Positions 25,298 through 35,825 of a stretch of 52,995 nucleotides of DNA are shown here, piece after piece. The notes below the pieces were generated by a model, which was not told the DNA's origin, did no database searches, and was given only the letters and a program-made list of their open reading frames with translations. Where the stretch lies: assembly GCF_028687635.1 (NCBI RefSeq), contig NZ_JAQTZS010000018.1, positions 1 to 52,995 on the forward strand, read 5' to 3'. Both the position numbers and the translations under genes were made by a program. The stretch is from Malikia sp. (GTDB lineage Bacteria > Pseudomonadota > Gammaproteobacteria > Burkholderiales > Burkholderiaceae_C). The stretch's first letter is position 1; every line of letters begins with the position of its first letter.

Positions 25298-26032
25298 TCA
25301 GTCGAGCCAGGTCGTGAAGGAGTCGACTGGCAGGCGCGGGGCGCGGAACTCGTTGACCCGGGCCTGCGGGTCGGCATAGCCCAGCGCGACGCCGCAGACC
25401 AGCAGCTCGTCCTCGCCGGCGCCCAGCTGCGACATGACGATGCGGTGGTAGTCCAGCCAGGCCGCCTGCGGGCAGGTGTCGAGGCCGTGCGCGCGCGCCG
25501 CGATCATCAGGTTCTGCAGGAACATGCCGGCGTCGAGCAGCGAGCCGCGCCCCAGTCGGCGGTCGATCGTCAGCATGATGCCAACCGGTGCATCGAACAG
25601 CCGGTAGTTGCGCTGGTGCTGCTGGTACATCGCCTCCTTGTCGCCCTTGGTGATGCCGAGCAGGCCGTACAGGCCCCAGCCGTTCTCGCGCCGGCGCGCC
25701 AGGTAGGGATCGAACCACTGCGCGGGGTAGTAATCGTAGGCCGCCACATGCTGGGCCGCCAGCGCCGGGTCATCGCGCGCGGCATCCTGGGCGGCACAGA
25801 CCTGCTGGACCAGCGCGTCACGGCTGGCGCCCTGCAACACATAGACCTTCCAGGGCTGGGTGTTGACGCCCGAGGGCGCGCAGCTGGCCAGCCGCAGCAG
25901 CTGGGTCAGCAGCTCGCGCGGCACCGGCTGGGGCAGGAAGGCGCGCGCGGAATAGCGGCCACGGATGGCGGCGTCCACGCTGGCGGGGTCGATGACGGTG
26001 GGCGTGGTGATGGGGGCTTCGTGAAGGTTCAA
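25298..26032 (-). CDS. Nitroreductase-family FMN oxidoreductase
   Basis: Protein of 244 residues with the nitroreductase fold. The FMN-binding arginine/serine region is RGRYSARAFLPQPVP near the N-terminus, SCAPSGVNTQPWKVYVL binds substrate/FMN, and LDAGMFLQNLMIAARAHGLDTCPQAAW is the conserved dimer/FMN segment. I place the start at TTG (26032) because AGAGGAG lies seven bases upstream; a TTG nine codons earlier overlaps the preceding gene. It follows the deacetylase-family gene by only 23 bases, so the two are co-transcribed. Physiological substrate unknown; nitroaromatics and quinones are typical of the family. Confidence 0.88.
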   Translation of the reverse strand: MNLHEAPITTPTVIDPASVDAAIRGRYSARAFLPQPVPRELLTQLLRLASCAPSGVNTQPWKVYVLQGASRDALVQQVCAAQDAARDDPALAAQHVAAYDYYPAQWFDPYLARRRENGWGLYGLLGITKGDKEAMYQQHQRNYRLFDAPVGIMLTIDRRLGRGSLLDAGMFLQNLMIAARAHGLDTCPQAAWLDYHRIVMSQLGAGEDELLVCGVALGYADPQARVNEFRAPRLPVDSFTTWLD

Positions 26033-26055
26033 GTCGGGTCTCCTCTTTTTGGGTA

Positions 26056-26994
26056 TCAAGCATTGTGCCAGCGCCGCCAGTAGTCCAGCGCGACCCGGTA
26101 ACTGTTGACCTGCAGCCCGACCGTGGTCGCGATGTCGCGGCCGTAGCCACCGGCCATGGCCATGGCCAGCGGGATGCGGCGCTGCCAGGCCCAGTCGAAC
26201 ACGCGCCGGTCGCGCGCCTCCAGCCCGTCGGCCGTGAGCTTGAGGCGGCCCAGGCGATCGTTCTCGTGCGGGTCCATGCCGGCCAGGTAGATGATCAACC
26301 CGGGCTCGAAGCGGCGCTCCAGCTCGGCCAGCCCCTGCTCCAAGGCGGCCAGATAGTCGGCGTCATTGCAGCCGTCGGGCAGCGCGATGTCGCAGTCGCT
26401 GTCCTCCTTGCGGAAGGGGAAGTTCTTCTCGCCATGCAGCGAGAGCGTGAACACGCTGTCGTCGCCCTGGAAGATGCTCGCGGTCCCGTTGCCCTGGTGC
26501 ACGTCGAGGTCGACCACGGCGACCCGCAGCTCACGCCGGCGCCCGGCCGCGCCGCCGCGACCCCACTCGGCCTGCATCGCGCGCGCGGCCACCGCCGCAT
26601 CGTTGAAGACACAGAAGCCCGCGCCCTGGTCGGCGTAGGCGTGGTGGGTGCCGCCGGCGAGGTTGGCCGCCAGGCCCTCGCCCGCCAAGGCGGCGCGACA
26701 GGCCTGCAGCGTCGCGCCGACCGAGCGCAGCGAGCGCTCGGCCATGGCCGGCGACCAGGGAAAGCCGATCTCGCGCTGCTGCGCCGGCGTGAGCCCGCCC
26801 CGCGCCACGGCCGCGACATAGGCCGGATGGTGCGCCAGCGCGAGCTCGCCGGCGCTGGCGGCCTGGGCCGGGGCCAGCCGCACATCGGGCAGCTCCCGCT
26901 GCAGCCGCTCGCGCAGCATGGCGTACTTGGCCATGGGAAAACGATGGCCCTCGGGCAGGGGCAGGACGAACTGGTCGGAATAGAAGGCTTGCAC
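26056..26994 (-). CDS. Histone deacetylase-family zinc hydrolase
   Basis: Class II-like deacetylase/amidohydrolase of 312 residues, starting at GTG. The catalytic His pair is in GGTHHAYADQGAGFCVFND, zinc ligands Asp and His in VDLDVHQGNGTASIF, and the third zinc aspartate in YLAGMDPHENDRLG; GGYGRD ends the active site. Bacterial members act on acetylpolyamines or other acetylamides, but the substrate cannot be read here. No ribosome binding site precedes the GTG and the gene may be translated from a very short leader. An open frame continues upstream into the phasin promoter but carries no homology. Confidence 0.88.
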   Translation of the reverse strand: MQAFYSDQFVLPLPEGHRFPMAKYAMLRERLQRELPDVRLAPAQAASAGELALAHHPAYVAAVARGGLTPAQQREIGFPWSPAMAERSLRSVGATLQACRAALAGEGLAANLAGGTHHAYADQGAGFCVFNDAAVAARAMQAEWGRGGAAGRRRELRVAVVDLDVHQGNGTASIFQGDDSVFTLSLHGEKNFPFRKEDSDCDIALPDGCNDADYLAALEQGLAELERRFEPGLIIYLAGMDPHENDRLGRLKLTADGLEARDRRVFDWAWQRRIPLAMAMAGGYGRDIATTVGLQVNSYRVALDYWRRWHNA

Positions 26995-27061
26995 GGCCGC
27001 ATTTTGGCGCAGGCGCCCAGACCCCGCGCCAGCATGGGTCGCAGGGATCGAACAGGAAGGC

Positions 27062-27112
27062 TTGCAAAGCGCGCGCAGCTCCCTATAATCCAGTCCATGC
27101 TGCACTGCAGCA
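27062..27112 (+). promoter_or_regulatory. Phasin promoter with PhaR-like operator
   Basis: TTGCAA (27062-27067) and TATAAT (27084-27089) are 16 bases apart and form a strong sigma-70 promoter. Nine bases after the -10 box lies the perfect inverted repeat TGCTGCA-C-TGCAGCA (27098-27112), which covers the expected transcript start. PhaR repressors, which bind PHA and control phasin genes in Ralstonia and relatives, recognise TGC-rich sites of this kind. The position fits repression until PHA granules sequester PhaR. phaR itself is not in the window. Confidence 0.72.
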
Positions 27113-27182
27113 AATCTTGTCCGATCGATTGGCCTGACTGAGGGGCTGCCGGATCGGGCCCTATTTCTACAGGAGACATGAC

Positions 27183-27725
27183 ATGCTGACCGCCGAACAG
27201 ATCCTCGCCGCCCAGAAAGCCAACCTCGAAACGCTGTACGGCCTGACACAGAAGGCCTTCGAGGGTGTCGAGCGCCTGGTCGACCTCAACCTGCAGGCCA
27301 CCCGCGCCACCGTCAACGAGGCGGCCAGCAACGCGCAGGCCCTGCTCAGCACCAAGGACGCCCAGGAACTGCTGGACCTGCAGGCCCGCCTGATGCAGCC
27401 GCTGGCCGAGAAGGTCAGCGCCTACAGCCGCCAGCTGTTCGAGATCGCCTCCGACACCAGCGCGGAATTCGCCAAGGCGGCCGAGGACCAGTCCGCCGAG
27501 GCCCAGCAGAAGTTCATGGCCCTGTTCGACAACGCCGCCAGGAACGCACCGGCCGGCTCCGAGTCGCTGATCACCGCCGTGCGCAGCGCGGTCAACGCCG
27601 CCTCCGGCGCCATGGACCAGGTGCAGAAGGCCGTCAAGCAAGCCACCGAGATGGCGCAAGCCAACGTCCACACCCTGGCCCATCAAATGGACACCGGCGT
27701 CAAGCAAAGCGCCAAGAAGCGCTGA
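27183..27725 (+). CDS. phaP: Phasin (PHA granule-associated protein)
   Basis: Protein of 180 residues, the typical length of the phasin family of Burkholderiales. It starts [21 protein letters not shown] and is almost entirely amphipathic helix with no cysteine: [44 protein letters not shown] and [20 protein letters not shown]. These follow the Phasin_2/TIGR01841 pattern. It coats polyhydroxyalkanoate granules and sets their number and size. A hairpin terminator with a T run follows, so it is a single-gene unit; PHA synthase genes are not in the window. Confidence 0.93.
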   Translation: MLTAEQILAAQKANLETLYGLTQKAFEGVERLVDLNLQATRATVNEAASNAQALLSTKDAQELLDLQARLMQPLAEKVSAYSRQLFEIASDTSAEFAKAAEDQSAEAQQKFMALFDNAARNAPAGSESLITAVRSAVNAASGAMDQVQKAVKQATEMAQANVHTLAHQMDTGVKQSAKKR

Positions 27726-27815
27726 TCCATTCAAGGCCGATACCAGAACTACCGAAACTACCGATTTGAGGTTGTCTCCTCGGGTCCCCGGGAACAGGGG
27801 TTCAGGGACCCTTGC

Positions 27816-27846
27816 AGGCCTCGCGGCGTCGCGAGGCCTTTTTTTT
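27816..27846 (+). terminator. Rho-independent terminator of the phasin gene
   Basis: A perfect 10-base stem (AGGCCTCGCG / CGCGAGGCCT) with a GCGT loop runs straight into eight T. Another stem, GGGTCCC / GGGACCC (27782-27811), stands just before it. The terminator sits about 90 bases after the phasin stop; the patatin gene ends on the opposite strand close by, and the stem is symmetric enough to help that gene too. Confidence 0.92.
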
Positions 27847-27864
27847 GCTTGCTCAAGCCCTGGC

Positions 27865-28842
27865 TCATTGGCCCGCCAACGCCACCCGCCGCGATTGCAG
27901 CCGCTCGCGCAGGCGCGGCAGCGCCGCCTGCATGGCCTCGCGGCCGGCGACGATGGAGCGCTGGCGCGCCGAGAAATCCGCGCTGCCCACGCCGCGCAAC
28001 TCGGGCTTGATCACCAGGTCGGCCTCGGCCAGCGCGTAGCGGTTGATGGTCTGGCCCATGATGTCGAAGGTCTGCATCAGCACCTTGAAGGTGTCGCCGG
28101 TGCCGTTGCCATCGGGCGGGCTGGAGATGTTGACCGCGATCACGAACTCGGCCCCCATCTGGCGCGCCTGCTGCACCGGCACCGGCGCCACCAGGCCACC
28201 GTCGACATACTCGCGCCCGCCGATGGCGACCGGCGAGAACACGCCCGGCACCGCGCTCGAAGCGCGCACCGCGGTGCCGGTGTCGCCACGCTGGAACAGC
28301 ATGCCCTGGCCGTTGGCCAGGTCGGTCGCGACGATGCCCAGCGGGCGCTTCATATCCTGGATCGTCTTGCCCCGTACCTGCTGGTTGACGTAGCGCGCCA
28401 GCGCGTCGCCGCGCAGCAGGCCGCGATTGAACAGCGGCAGCGTCCAGTCGGTGATGGCGGCCTCCTCCATCTTGAGCGCGGCCTGCTCCAGCTCGGCGCC
28501 ATTGCGCCCGCTGGCATAGAGCGCGGCCACCAGGCTGCCAGCCGAGGTGCCCACGACCAGATCGGGCAGGATGCCGTTCTGCTCCAGCACCTGGATCACG
28601 CCCACATGGGCGAAGCCGCGCGCCGCGCCCCCGCCCAGCGCCAGGCCGATGCGAGGCGGGCGACTGCGCTGACCCTGGTCGGGCGTGACCACCGCTGCCG
28701 GGCCAGTCACAGCAGTGCCGCCCGGAACGGACAGGGACGAGCAGCCCGCCAGCAGTCCCAAGCCGGTCAGTCCGGCCCACAGACAGGCACGCCGGGACAG
28801 GCCAGCCTGTTGGTCGACCACTTGCTTATTCTCAAACGACAT
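27865..28842 (-). CDS. Patatin-like phospholipase, lipoprotein (RssA-like)
   Basis: Lipoprotein of 325 residues: SRRACLWAGLTGLGLLAGCSS gives a lipobox LAGC, with lipidation expected at about Cys34. The mature part is a patatin domain with the oxyanion motif LALGGGAARGFAHVGV, the nucleophile elbow VGTSAGSLVAAL and the catalytic aspartate in YVDGGLVAPVPV. The predicted role is hydrolysis of phospholipid or other acyl ester at the outer membrane or periplasm. The in-frame upstream extension was not used because it overlaps the next gene's promoter. Divergent from the iron-binding protein gene. Confidence 0.9.
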   Translation of the reverse strand: MSFENKQVVDQQAGLSRRACLWAGLTGLGLLAGCSSLSVPGGTAVTGPAAVVTPDQGQRSRPPRIGLALGGGAARGFAHVGVIQVLEQNGILPDLVVGTSAGSLVAALYASGRNGAELEQAALKMEEAAITDWTLPLFNRGLLRGDALARYVNQQVRGKTIQDMKRPLGIVATDLANGQGMLFQRGDTGTAVRASSAVPGVFSPVAIGGREYVDGGLVAPVPVQQARQMGAEFVIAVNISSPPDGNGTGDTFKVLMQTFDIMGQTINRYALAEADLVIKPELRGVGSADFSARQRSIVAGREAMQAALPRLRERLQSRRVALAGQ

Positions 28843-28860
28843 CCGTGATCCAATGTTATT

Positions 28861-28873
28861 GCGAACGATTCGC
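28861..28873. promoter_or_regulatory. Palindrome GCGAA-CGA-TTCGC between the patatin and iron-binding genes
   Basis: A perfect 5-base inverted repeat in a 78-base divergent spacer, set in an AT-rich context (TTATT before, GTTAGTG after). It resembles degenerate Fur boxes of betaproteobacteria, which would suit the adjacent ferric iron receptor. Recognition by Fur is a guess from shape and context. Confidence 0.4.
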
Positions 28874-28920
28874 GTTAGTGTTACGATGGCGGCCAGTTTC
28901 CACCACCAGCAGGCATTCCC

Positions 28921-29973
28921 ATGGCATACGCAAGATTCCTCACCCTCGTCGGCTTGGCCACCCTGACGGCAGCCGCTCCGGCGCGGGCACAGACGCAGGA
29001 CAAGGTGCTCAACATCTACTCGGCGCGCCACTACCAGGGCGACGAGGCGATGTATGACACCTTCACCAAGACCACCGGCATCAAGATCAACCGGGTGGAC
29101 TCCGACGATGCTGGCATTGTCGCGCGCCTGCGCGCCGAGGGCGGCTCGTCGCCGGCCGACGTGATCCTGCTGGTCGATGCGGCCCGCATGGCGAGCGCCG
29201 ACGCCCTGGGCCTGTTCAAGCCGATCAAGTCGGCCAAGCTTGACGCGGCGATTCCGGCCAATCTGCGCGCCACGCCGACGGCCGAAGGCGTGAGCTGGAC
29301 CGGTTTCTCGACCCGCGCCCGCGTGATCGTCTATGACCCGCTGCGCGTCAAGGCCGCCGACGTGGCGAACTACGAGCAGCTGTCCGACCCCAAGTTGAAG
29401 GGACTCGTCTGCACCCGTTCGGGTTCCCACCCTTACAACCTGTCACTGTTCGCCACCGTGGTCGAGCGCCTGGGCGACGCCAAGGGCGAGGCCTGGCTAA
29501 AGGGCCTGGTCGACAACATGGCGCGCGCGCCCAAGGGCGGCGACACCGACCAGGTCAAGGCGGTCGCCTCGGGCGAATGCGGCGTGGCACTGAGCAACAG
29601 CTACTACGTCGCGCGCCTGATCAAGTCCGACAAGCCCGAGGACCGCAGGACCATGGAAAAGGTGCGCGTGGTCTTCCCCAACCAGGGCACCAGCGGCACC
29701 CATGTCAACATCGGCGGCGCGGCGGTCGCCAAGCATGCCAAGCATCCCGAGAACGCGGTCCTGTTCATGGAATACCTGGCCAGCCCGTTCGCGCAGGAAT
29801 ACTTTGCCAACGGCAACCACGAGTTCCCGGCCGCCAAGGGCGTGAAGCTCGATAACCCGGCACTCAAGGCCATGGGCGGCGACAAGTTCAAGGCCGAGAA
29901 CATCCCGCTCGGCGTGGTAGCCAAGAACCTGACCAAGGTGCAGCAGATGCTGGACCGCGTCGGCTACAAGTGA
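28921..29973 (+). CDS. Ferric iron ABC transporter substrate-binding protein (FbpA/FutA family)
   Basis: Periplasmic binding protein of 350 residues. The signal peptide MAYARFLTLVGLATLTAAAPARAQ is followed by VLNIYSARHYQGDEAMYDTF, typical of FbpA/FutA transferrin-like receptors. The iron-binding tyrosine pair is visible in ALSNSYYVARL (about residues 228-229), and GTHVNIGGAAVAKHAKHPENAVLFMEYL is the usual C-terminal signature. It binds Fe3+ for transfer to an inner-membrane ABC permease, but no permease or ATPase gene adjoins; the next gene is dnaG. The receptor must share a transporter encoded elsewhere. Confidence 0.92.
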   Translation: MAYARFLTLVGLATLTAAAPARAQTQDKVLNIYSARHYQGDEAMYDTFTKTTGIKINRVDSDDAGIVARLRAEGGSSPADVILLVDAARMASADALGLFKPIKSAKLDAAIPANLRATPTAEGVSWTGFSTRARVIVYDPLRVKAADVANYEQLSDPKLKGLVCTRSGSHPYNLSLFATVVERLGDAKGEAWLKGLVDNMARAPKGGDTDQVKAVASGECGVALSNSYYVARLIKSDKPEDRRTMEKVRVVFPNQGTSGTHVNIGGAAVAKHAKHPENAVLFMEYLASPFAQEYFANGNHEFPAAKGVKLDNPALKAMGGDKFKAENIPLGVVAKNLTKVQQMLDRVGYK

Positions 29974-30003
29974 GGCCAGGCCGGCATCGGCGAAAATAGC
30001 GCC

Positions 30004-32094
30004 GTGGCCATACCCCAGTCTTTCATCCAGGAACTCCTCGCGCGCGTCGACATCGTCGAGGTCGTCGGCCGTTATGTGCAGCTCAAGAAGGGCGGCGCCA
30101 ACTTCATGGGGCTGTGCCCCTTCCATGGCGAGAAATCGCCCTCCTTCAGCGTCAGCCCGACCAAGCAGTTCTTCCACTGCTTCGGTTGCGGCAAGCATGG
30201 CAACGCGGTCGGCTTCCTGATGGAGCACACCGGCATCGGCTTCGTCGAGGCGGTCAAGGACCTCGCGCAGCAGGTCGGGCTGCAGGTGCCACAGGAGGAC
30301 CTGAGCCCGCAGGAGCGCGCCCGCGCCGCCGAGCAGCGCCAGAAGCAGGCCACCATCAACGACGTGCTCGACAAGGCGGCCGAGGCCTATTACCAGCAAC
30401 TCTGCCGGCACAGGCACGCGCAGGACTACCTCAAGGGCCGCGGCCTGTCGGGCCAGATCGCCAAGGCCTTCGGCCTGGGCTACGCGCCCGAGGGCTGGCG
30501 CTTCCTGTCGACCGTGCTGCCCGACTACCAGAGCCCGCTGCTGGTCGAGTCCGGGCTGGTGATTGCCTCCGACGAGGCGCAGCCGGGCGAGGCTGGCGAG
30601 GCCCGCTCAGGCAAGCGCTACGACCGCTTCCGCGACCGGATCATGTTCCCGATCCGCAACGTCAAGGGCGAATGCATCGGCTTTGGCGGCCGGGTGCTCG
30701 GCCAGGGCGAGCCCAAGTACCTCAACTCGCCCGAGACGCCGGTATTCAGCAAGGGCCACGAGCTCTACGGCCTGTTCGAGGCCCGCAGCGCGATCCGCCA
30801 GGCCGGCTATTGCCTGGTGACCGAGGGCTACATGGACGTGGTCGCGCTGGCCCAGCTCGGCTTCGCCCAGGCCGTGGCCACGCTGGGCACGGCCTGCACG
30901 CCGGACCACCTGCGGCTGCTGCTGCGCTTCACCGACGCGGTGGTGTTCAGCTTCGACGGCGATAACGCCGGGCGGCGCGCCGCGCGCAAGGCGCTCGAAG
31001 CCGCCCTGCCCTGGGCCAGCGACACGCGCTCGATCAAGTTCCTGTTCCTGCCGCCCGAGCACGACCCCGACAGCTTCATCCGCGCGCACGGCCCGGACGC
31101 CTTCGCGCAGAGCGTCAAGCAGGCGATGCCGCTGAGCCGCTTCCTGCTCGAAGCCGCGGCCAGCGACTGCGACCTCGAAACGGCGGAGGGCCGCGCCCGC
31201 ATGGCCGCGCAGGCCCAGCCGCTCTGGAGCGCGATGCCCGACGGCGCGCTCAAGCGCCAGCTGCTGGGCGAATTTGCCGACGCCGTGGGGCTGGACGCGC
31301 GCGAGCTCGACCGGCTCTGGTCGGCCGCGAGCCAGCGCGACCGCGCCAGGGGACTGCCCGCGCGCCAGCCGCGCGCCAGCGCCCCCAGGCCGCAAGCCGA
31401 GGCCGAGGCCGATCACTGGAGCGGCGCGGCGGAGCATTCCGGCGGGCCTGGGCTGTCGCATGACACAGCCATGCGAGGCCGGCAGGAGCGCCACGGCGGC
31501 GGGCTCGACGGCGGGCTCGACGGCGGCGGGCGTGGTAGCGGACGCGAGGGGGGACGTGACGGCGGCTGGCGCCCGTCCCGGCGCGGCGGATCGCGCGGCC
31601 TGCTGGGCCGGGCCGACCGCGTGGCGCGCATCGTGCTGGGCACGCCAGAGGCCTGGAACTGGCTCAGCGCCGACGACCACCAGCTGCTCGCGCACGAGCC
31701 CGAGCCGCATGGCGCGCTGTTCGCCTGGCTGGAGACCCAGTGGCACGAGCACGGCCCCCAGCCCTGGGCCGCCTTGCGCGAGGCGCTGCGCGGCCAGCCC
31801 TTCGAGGCACTGGCGCTCGATCTCAACGCCGGCGGACTCGCGCTGCAACGGCCCGAGGACGAGGAGCCGGCGACCGAATCCGGCGCGGCCCTGCCCTCGA
31901 CCGACGACCTCGGGCGCGAGCTGCGCGAGCTGATGTTGCGCCTGCACTTCGAGCATCTCAAGCAACGCCAAACCGAGCTGATCGCCGCCGCCGGACATGA
32001 CCCCGAGGCGCTCGAACGCTACCGCGAACTGGAGCCCGAATTGGAAAATCTGAGAAAAGCGCTGGAAGCCGGGAACTCCAGCCCGCGGGTATAA
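30004..32094 (+). CDS. dnaG: DNA primase
   Basis: Primase of 696 residues starting at GTG, making RNA primers at the replication fork. The zinc-binding domain shows Cys38, His41, Cys59 and Cys62 (CPFH ... CFGC). The catalytic core contains RFRDRIMFPI, FGGRVLG, and the TOPRIM motifs VTEGYMDVVAL (about 277) and FSFDGDNAGRRAA (about 317). The C-terminal helicase-binding domain ends with YRELEPELENLRKALE. Between core and C-terminal domain, at about residues 490-535, is a Gly/Arg/Asp-rich low-complexity linker (GGLDGGLDGGGRG and similar). It is longer than most DnaG proteins (about 580-660). rpsU, a usual neighbour, is not upstream. Confidence 0.96.
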   Translation: MAIPQSFIQELLARVDIVEVVGRYVQLKKGGANFMGLCPFHGEKSPSFSVSPTKQFFHCFGCGKHGNAVGFLMEHTGIGFVEAVKDLAQQVGLQVPQEDLSPQERARAAEQRQKQATINDVLDKAAEAYYQQLCRHRHAQDYLKGRGLSGQIAKAFGLGYAPEGWRFLSTVLPDYQSPLLVESGLVIASDEAQPGEAGEARSGKRYDRFRDRIMFPIRNVKGECIGFGGRVLGQGEPKYLNSPETPVFSKGHELYGLFEARSAIRQAGYCLVTEGYMDVVALAQLGFAQAVATLGTACTPDHLRLLLRFTDAVVFSFDGDNAGRRAARKALEAALPWASDTRSIKFLFLPPEHDPDSFIRAHGPDAFAQSVKQAMPLSRFLLEAAASDCDLETAEGRARMAAQAQPLWSAMPDGALKRQLLGEFADAVGLDARELDRLWSAASQRDRARGLPARQPRASAPRPQAEAEADHWSGAAEHSGGPGLSHDTAMRGRQERHGGGLDGGLDGGGRGSGREGGRDGGWRPSRRGGSRGLLGRADRVARIVLGTPEAWNWLSADDHQLLAHEPEPHGALFAWLETQWHEHGPQPWAALREALRGQPFEALALDLNAGGLALQRPEDEEPATESGAALPSTDDLGRELRELMLRLHFEHLKQRQTELIAAAGHDPEALERYRELEPELENLRKALEAGNSSPRV

Positions 32095-32360
32095 TCTAAT
32101 GACTTATCACGCAAGCGCGACAGCAGCACCTCCGGACCGGCCAAAGCCCCAGAACGGGCAACAGGGAAACCCTCCCCGGCCAATAGCCACAGCCGCTAGC
32201 CCCGCAAGGACTGCACACCAAATGTTCGCCCACCCAGCTTGCTTGCCGGCCCCTTGTACGGGGCCAGACCGTCCGGCCTGACCGGACCGTCTCGTGCAAC
32301 CTTACTGAGTCCCAAGTTTCAACCGCCGCGGCGCCTTCGCCCCGGCAGAAAGCGTCTGAC
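32095..32360 (+). promoter_or_regulatory. rpoD leader with two strong hairpins
   Basis: A 266-base gap between dnaG and rpoD. The dnaG stop codon is inside a consensus-like TATAAT (32090-32095), which may be the -10 box of an rpoD promoter. The transcript would carry the hairpins GGCCCC-TTGTAC-GGGGCC (32248-32265) and GTCCGG-CCTGA-CCGGAC (32271-32287), both perfect, 5 bases apart, with no T run. They end about 75 bases before the rpoD start. They could damp read-through, protect the message or regulate translation; nothing coding is seen. Confidence 0.5.
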
Positions 32361-34607
<2,247 letters not shown>

Positions 34608-34635
34608 TGCCGGGCTGAGCCAGCCGGATGACTGA

Positions 34636-34665
34636 AAAGGCCGTGGAGCGATCCGCGGCCTTTTT
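34636..34665 (+). terminator. Rho-independent terminator after rpoD
   Basis: AAAGGCCGTGGA pairs with TCCGCGGCCTTT across a GCGA tetraloop (one G-T wobble), followed by a T tract. GCGA is a stable GNRA loop. It lies about 30 bases after the rpoD stop. Confidence 0.92.
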
Positions 34666-34754
34666 GCCTTTCTGGCGCCGACGCAGCGGTCCAGGGTGGC
34701 GGCAACCCTGCGCCGCGTCCGATAATCGTTGCAAGGGGTAAGGGGGATGCACAG

Positions 34755-35825
34755 ATGACAGTCAAGTGGAAAACGGCTGCCGCTGCTGCGGCCTTGCTGG
34801 CGGCAACTATTGCTGCAGTGATCTGGTGGGGCGGCTGGCGCGGCAAGACCGGGATGGAAGGCCTGGTCAGCGGTAACGGCCGCATCGAGGCGACCGAGAT
34901 CGCGGTCGCCAGCAAGCTGACCGGGCGGGTACAGGAGATCCTGGTCAGCGAGGGCGATTTCGTCCAGGCTGGCCAGCCCTTGGCGCGCATGCAGGTCGAC
35001 AGCCTGCGGGCCCAGCAGGACGAGGCGGTGGCGCGCCTGCAGCAGGCGCAGCAGGCCATCAGCGCGGCCCAGGCCCAGGTGGCCCAGGCCGAGAGCAGAT
35101 ACCAGTCCGAGCTGGCGGTGGTGGTGCAGCGCGAAAGCGAACTCGACAGCGCCCGCCGGCGGGCCCGGCGCTCGGAACAGCTGGCTCGGGAAGGGTTTTT
35201 CTCGGAACAGCTGCTGGAGGATGACCGCGCCAAGGTGCGCAACCAGCAGGCCGTGCTGGCCGCCGCCAAGGCACAGGCCCGGGCGGCCGAGTCGGCCATC
35301 ACGGCGACGCGGACCCAGGTCGGCGCCGCGCGGGCCAATGCGCGGGCCTTGGAGGCGACGCTGGCGCGCATCGAGGTCGAGCTGGCCGACAGCGAGCTCA
35401 AGGCGCCGCGCGCCGGCCGGGTGCAGTTCCTGGTGGTGCATCCGGGCGAGATCGTCGCCGGCGGCGGCAGGGTGCTGGAACTGGTCGACCTGTCCGATGT
35501 CTACATGACCTTCTTCCTGCCCGAGCAGGTGGCGGGCCGGGTCGCGCTCGGCAGCGAGGTGCGCATCCGGCTCGACGCCGCGCCGGAGTTCGTGATCCCG
35601 GCCAGGGTCTCGTTCGTGGCGAGCCAGGCGCAATTCACGCCCAAGACGGTGGAGACCGCGAGCGAGCGCCAGAAGCTGATGTTCCGCGTGCGGGCCCAGG
35701 TCGACCGCGCGCTGCTGCTGCGCCATGCCGAGCAGGTCAAGACCGGGCTGCCGGGCCTGGCCTGGATCAGGCTCGATGCCCAGGCGGCCTGGCCCAAGGC
35801 GCTGGCGCTCAAGGAGCGGCCTTGA
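34755..35825 (+). CDS. HlyD-family membrane fusion protein of an ABC exporter
   Basis: Adaptor of 356 residues with one N-terminal membrane helix ([20 protein letters not shown]) that acts as an uncleaved anchor. The first lipoyl half is [34 protein letters not shown], then a long coiled coil rich in Gln, Ala and Arg, then the second half [33 protein letters not shown]. It resembles YhiI/YbhG of E. coli, partners of RbbA-like ABC exporters. AAGGGGG is seen ahead of the ATG. It overlaps the ABC gene by four bases (TTGA). Confidence 0.92.
   Translation: MTVKWKTAAAAAALLAATIAAVIWWGGWRGKTGMEGLVSGNGRIEATEIAVASKLTGRVQEILVSEGDFVQAGQPLARMQVDSLRAQQDEAVARLQQAQQAISAAQAQVAQAESRYQSELAVVVQRESELDSARRRARRSEQLAREGFFSEQLLEDDRAKVRNQQAVLAAAKAQARAAESAITATRTQVGAARANARALEATLARIEVELADSELKAPRAGRVQFLVVHPGEIVAGGGRVLELVDLSDVYMTFFLPEQVAGRVALGSEVRIRLDAAPEFVIPARVSFVASQAQFTPKTVETASERQKLMFRVRAQVDRALLLRHAEQVKTGLPGLAWIRLDAQAAWPKALALKERP

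Noticed and set aside
31493-31560. The GGC/GAC-rich repeats in dnaG as a tandem repeat or CRISPR-like array.
   Set aside because: They are in frame, irregular and encode a Gly-rich linker; no spacer-repeat structure.
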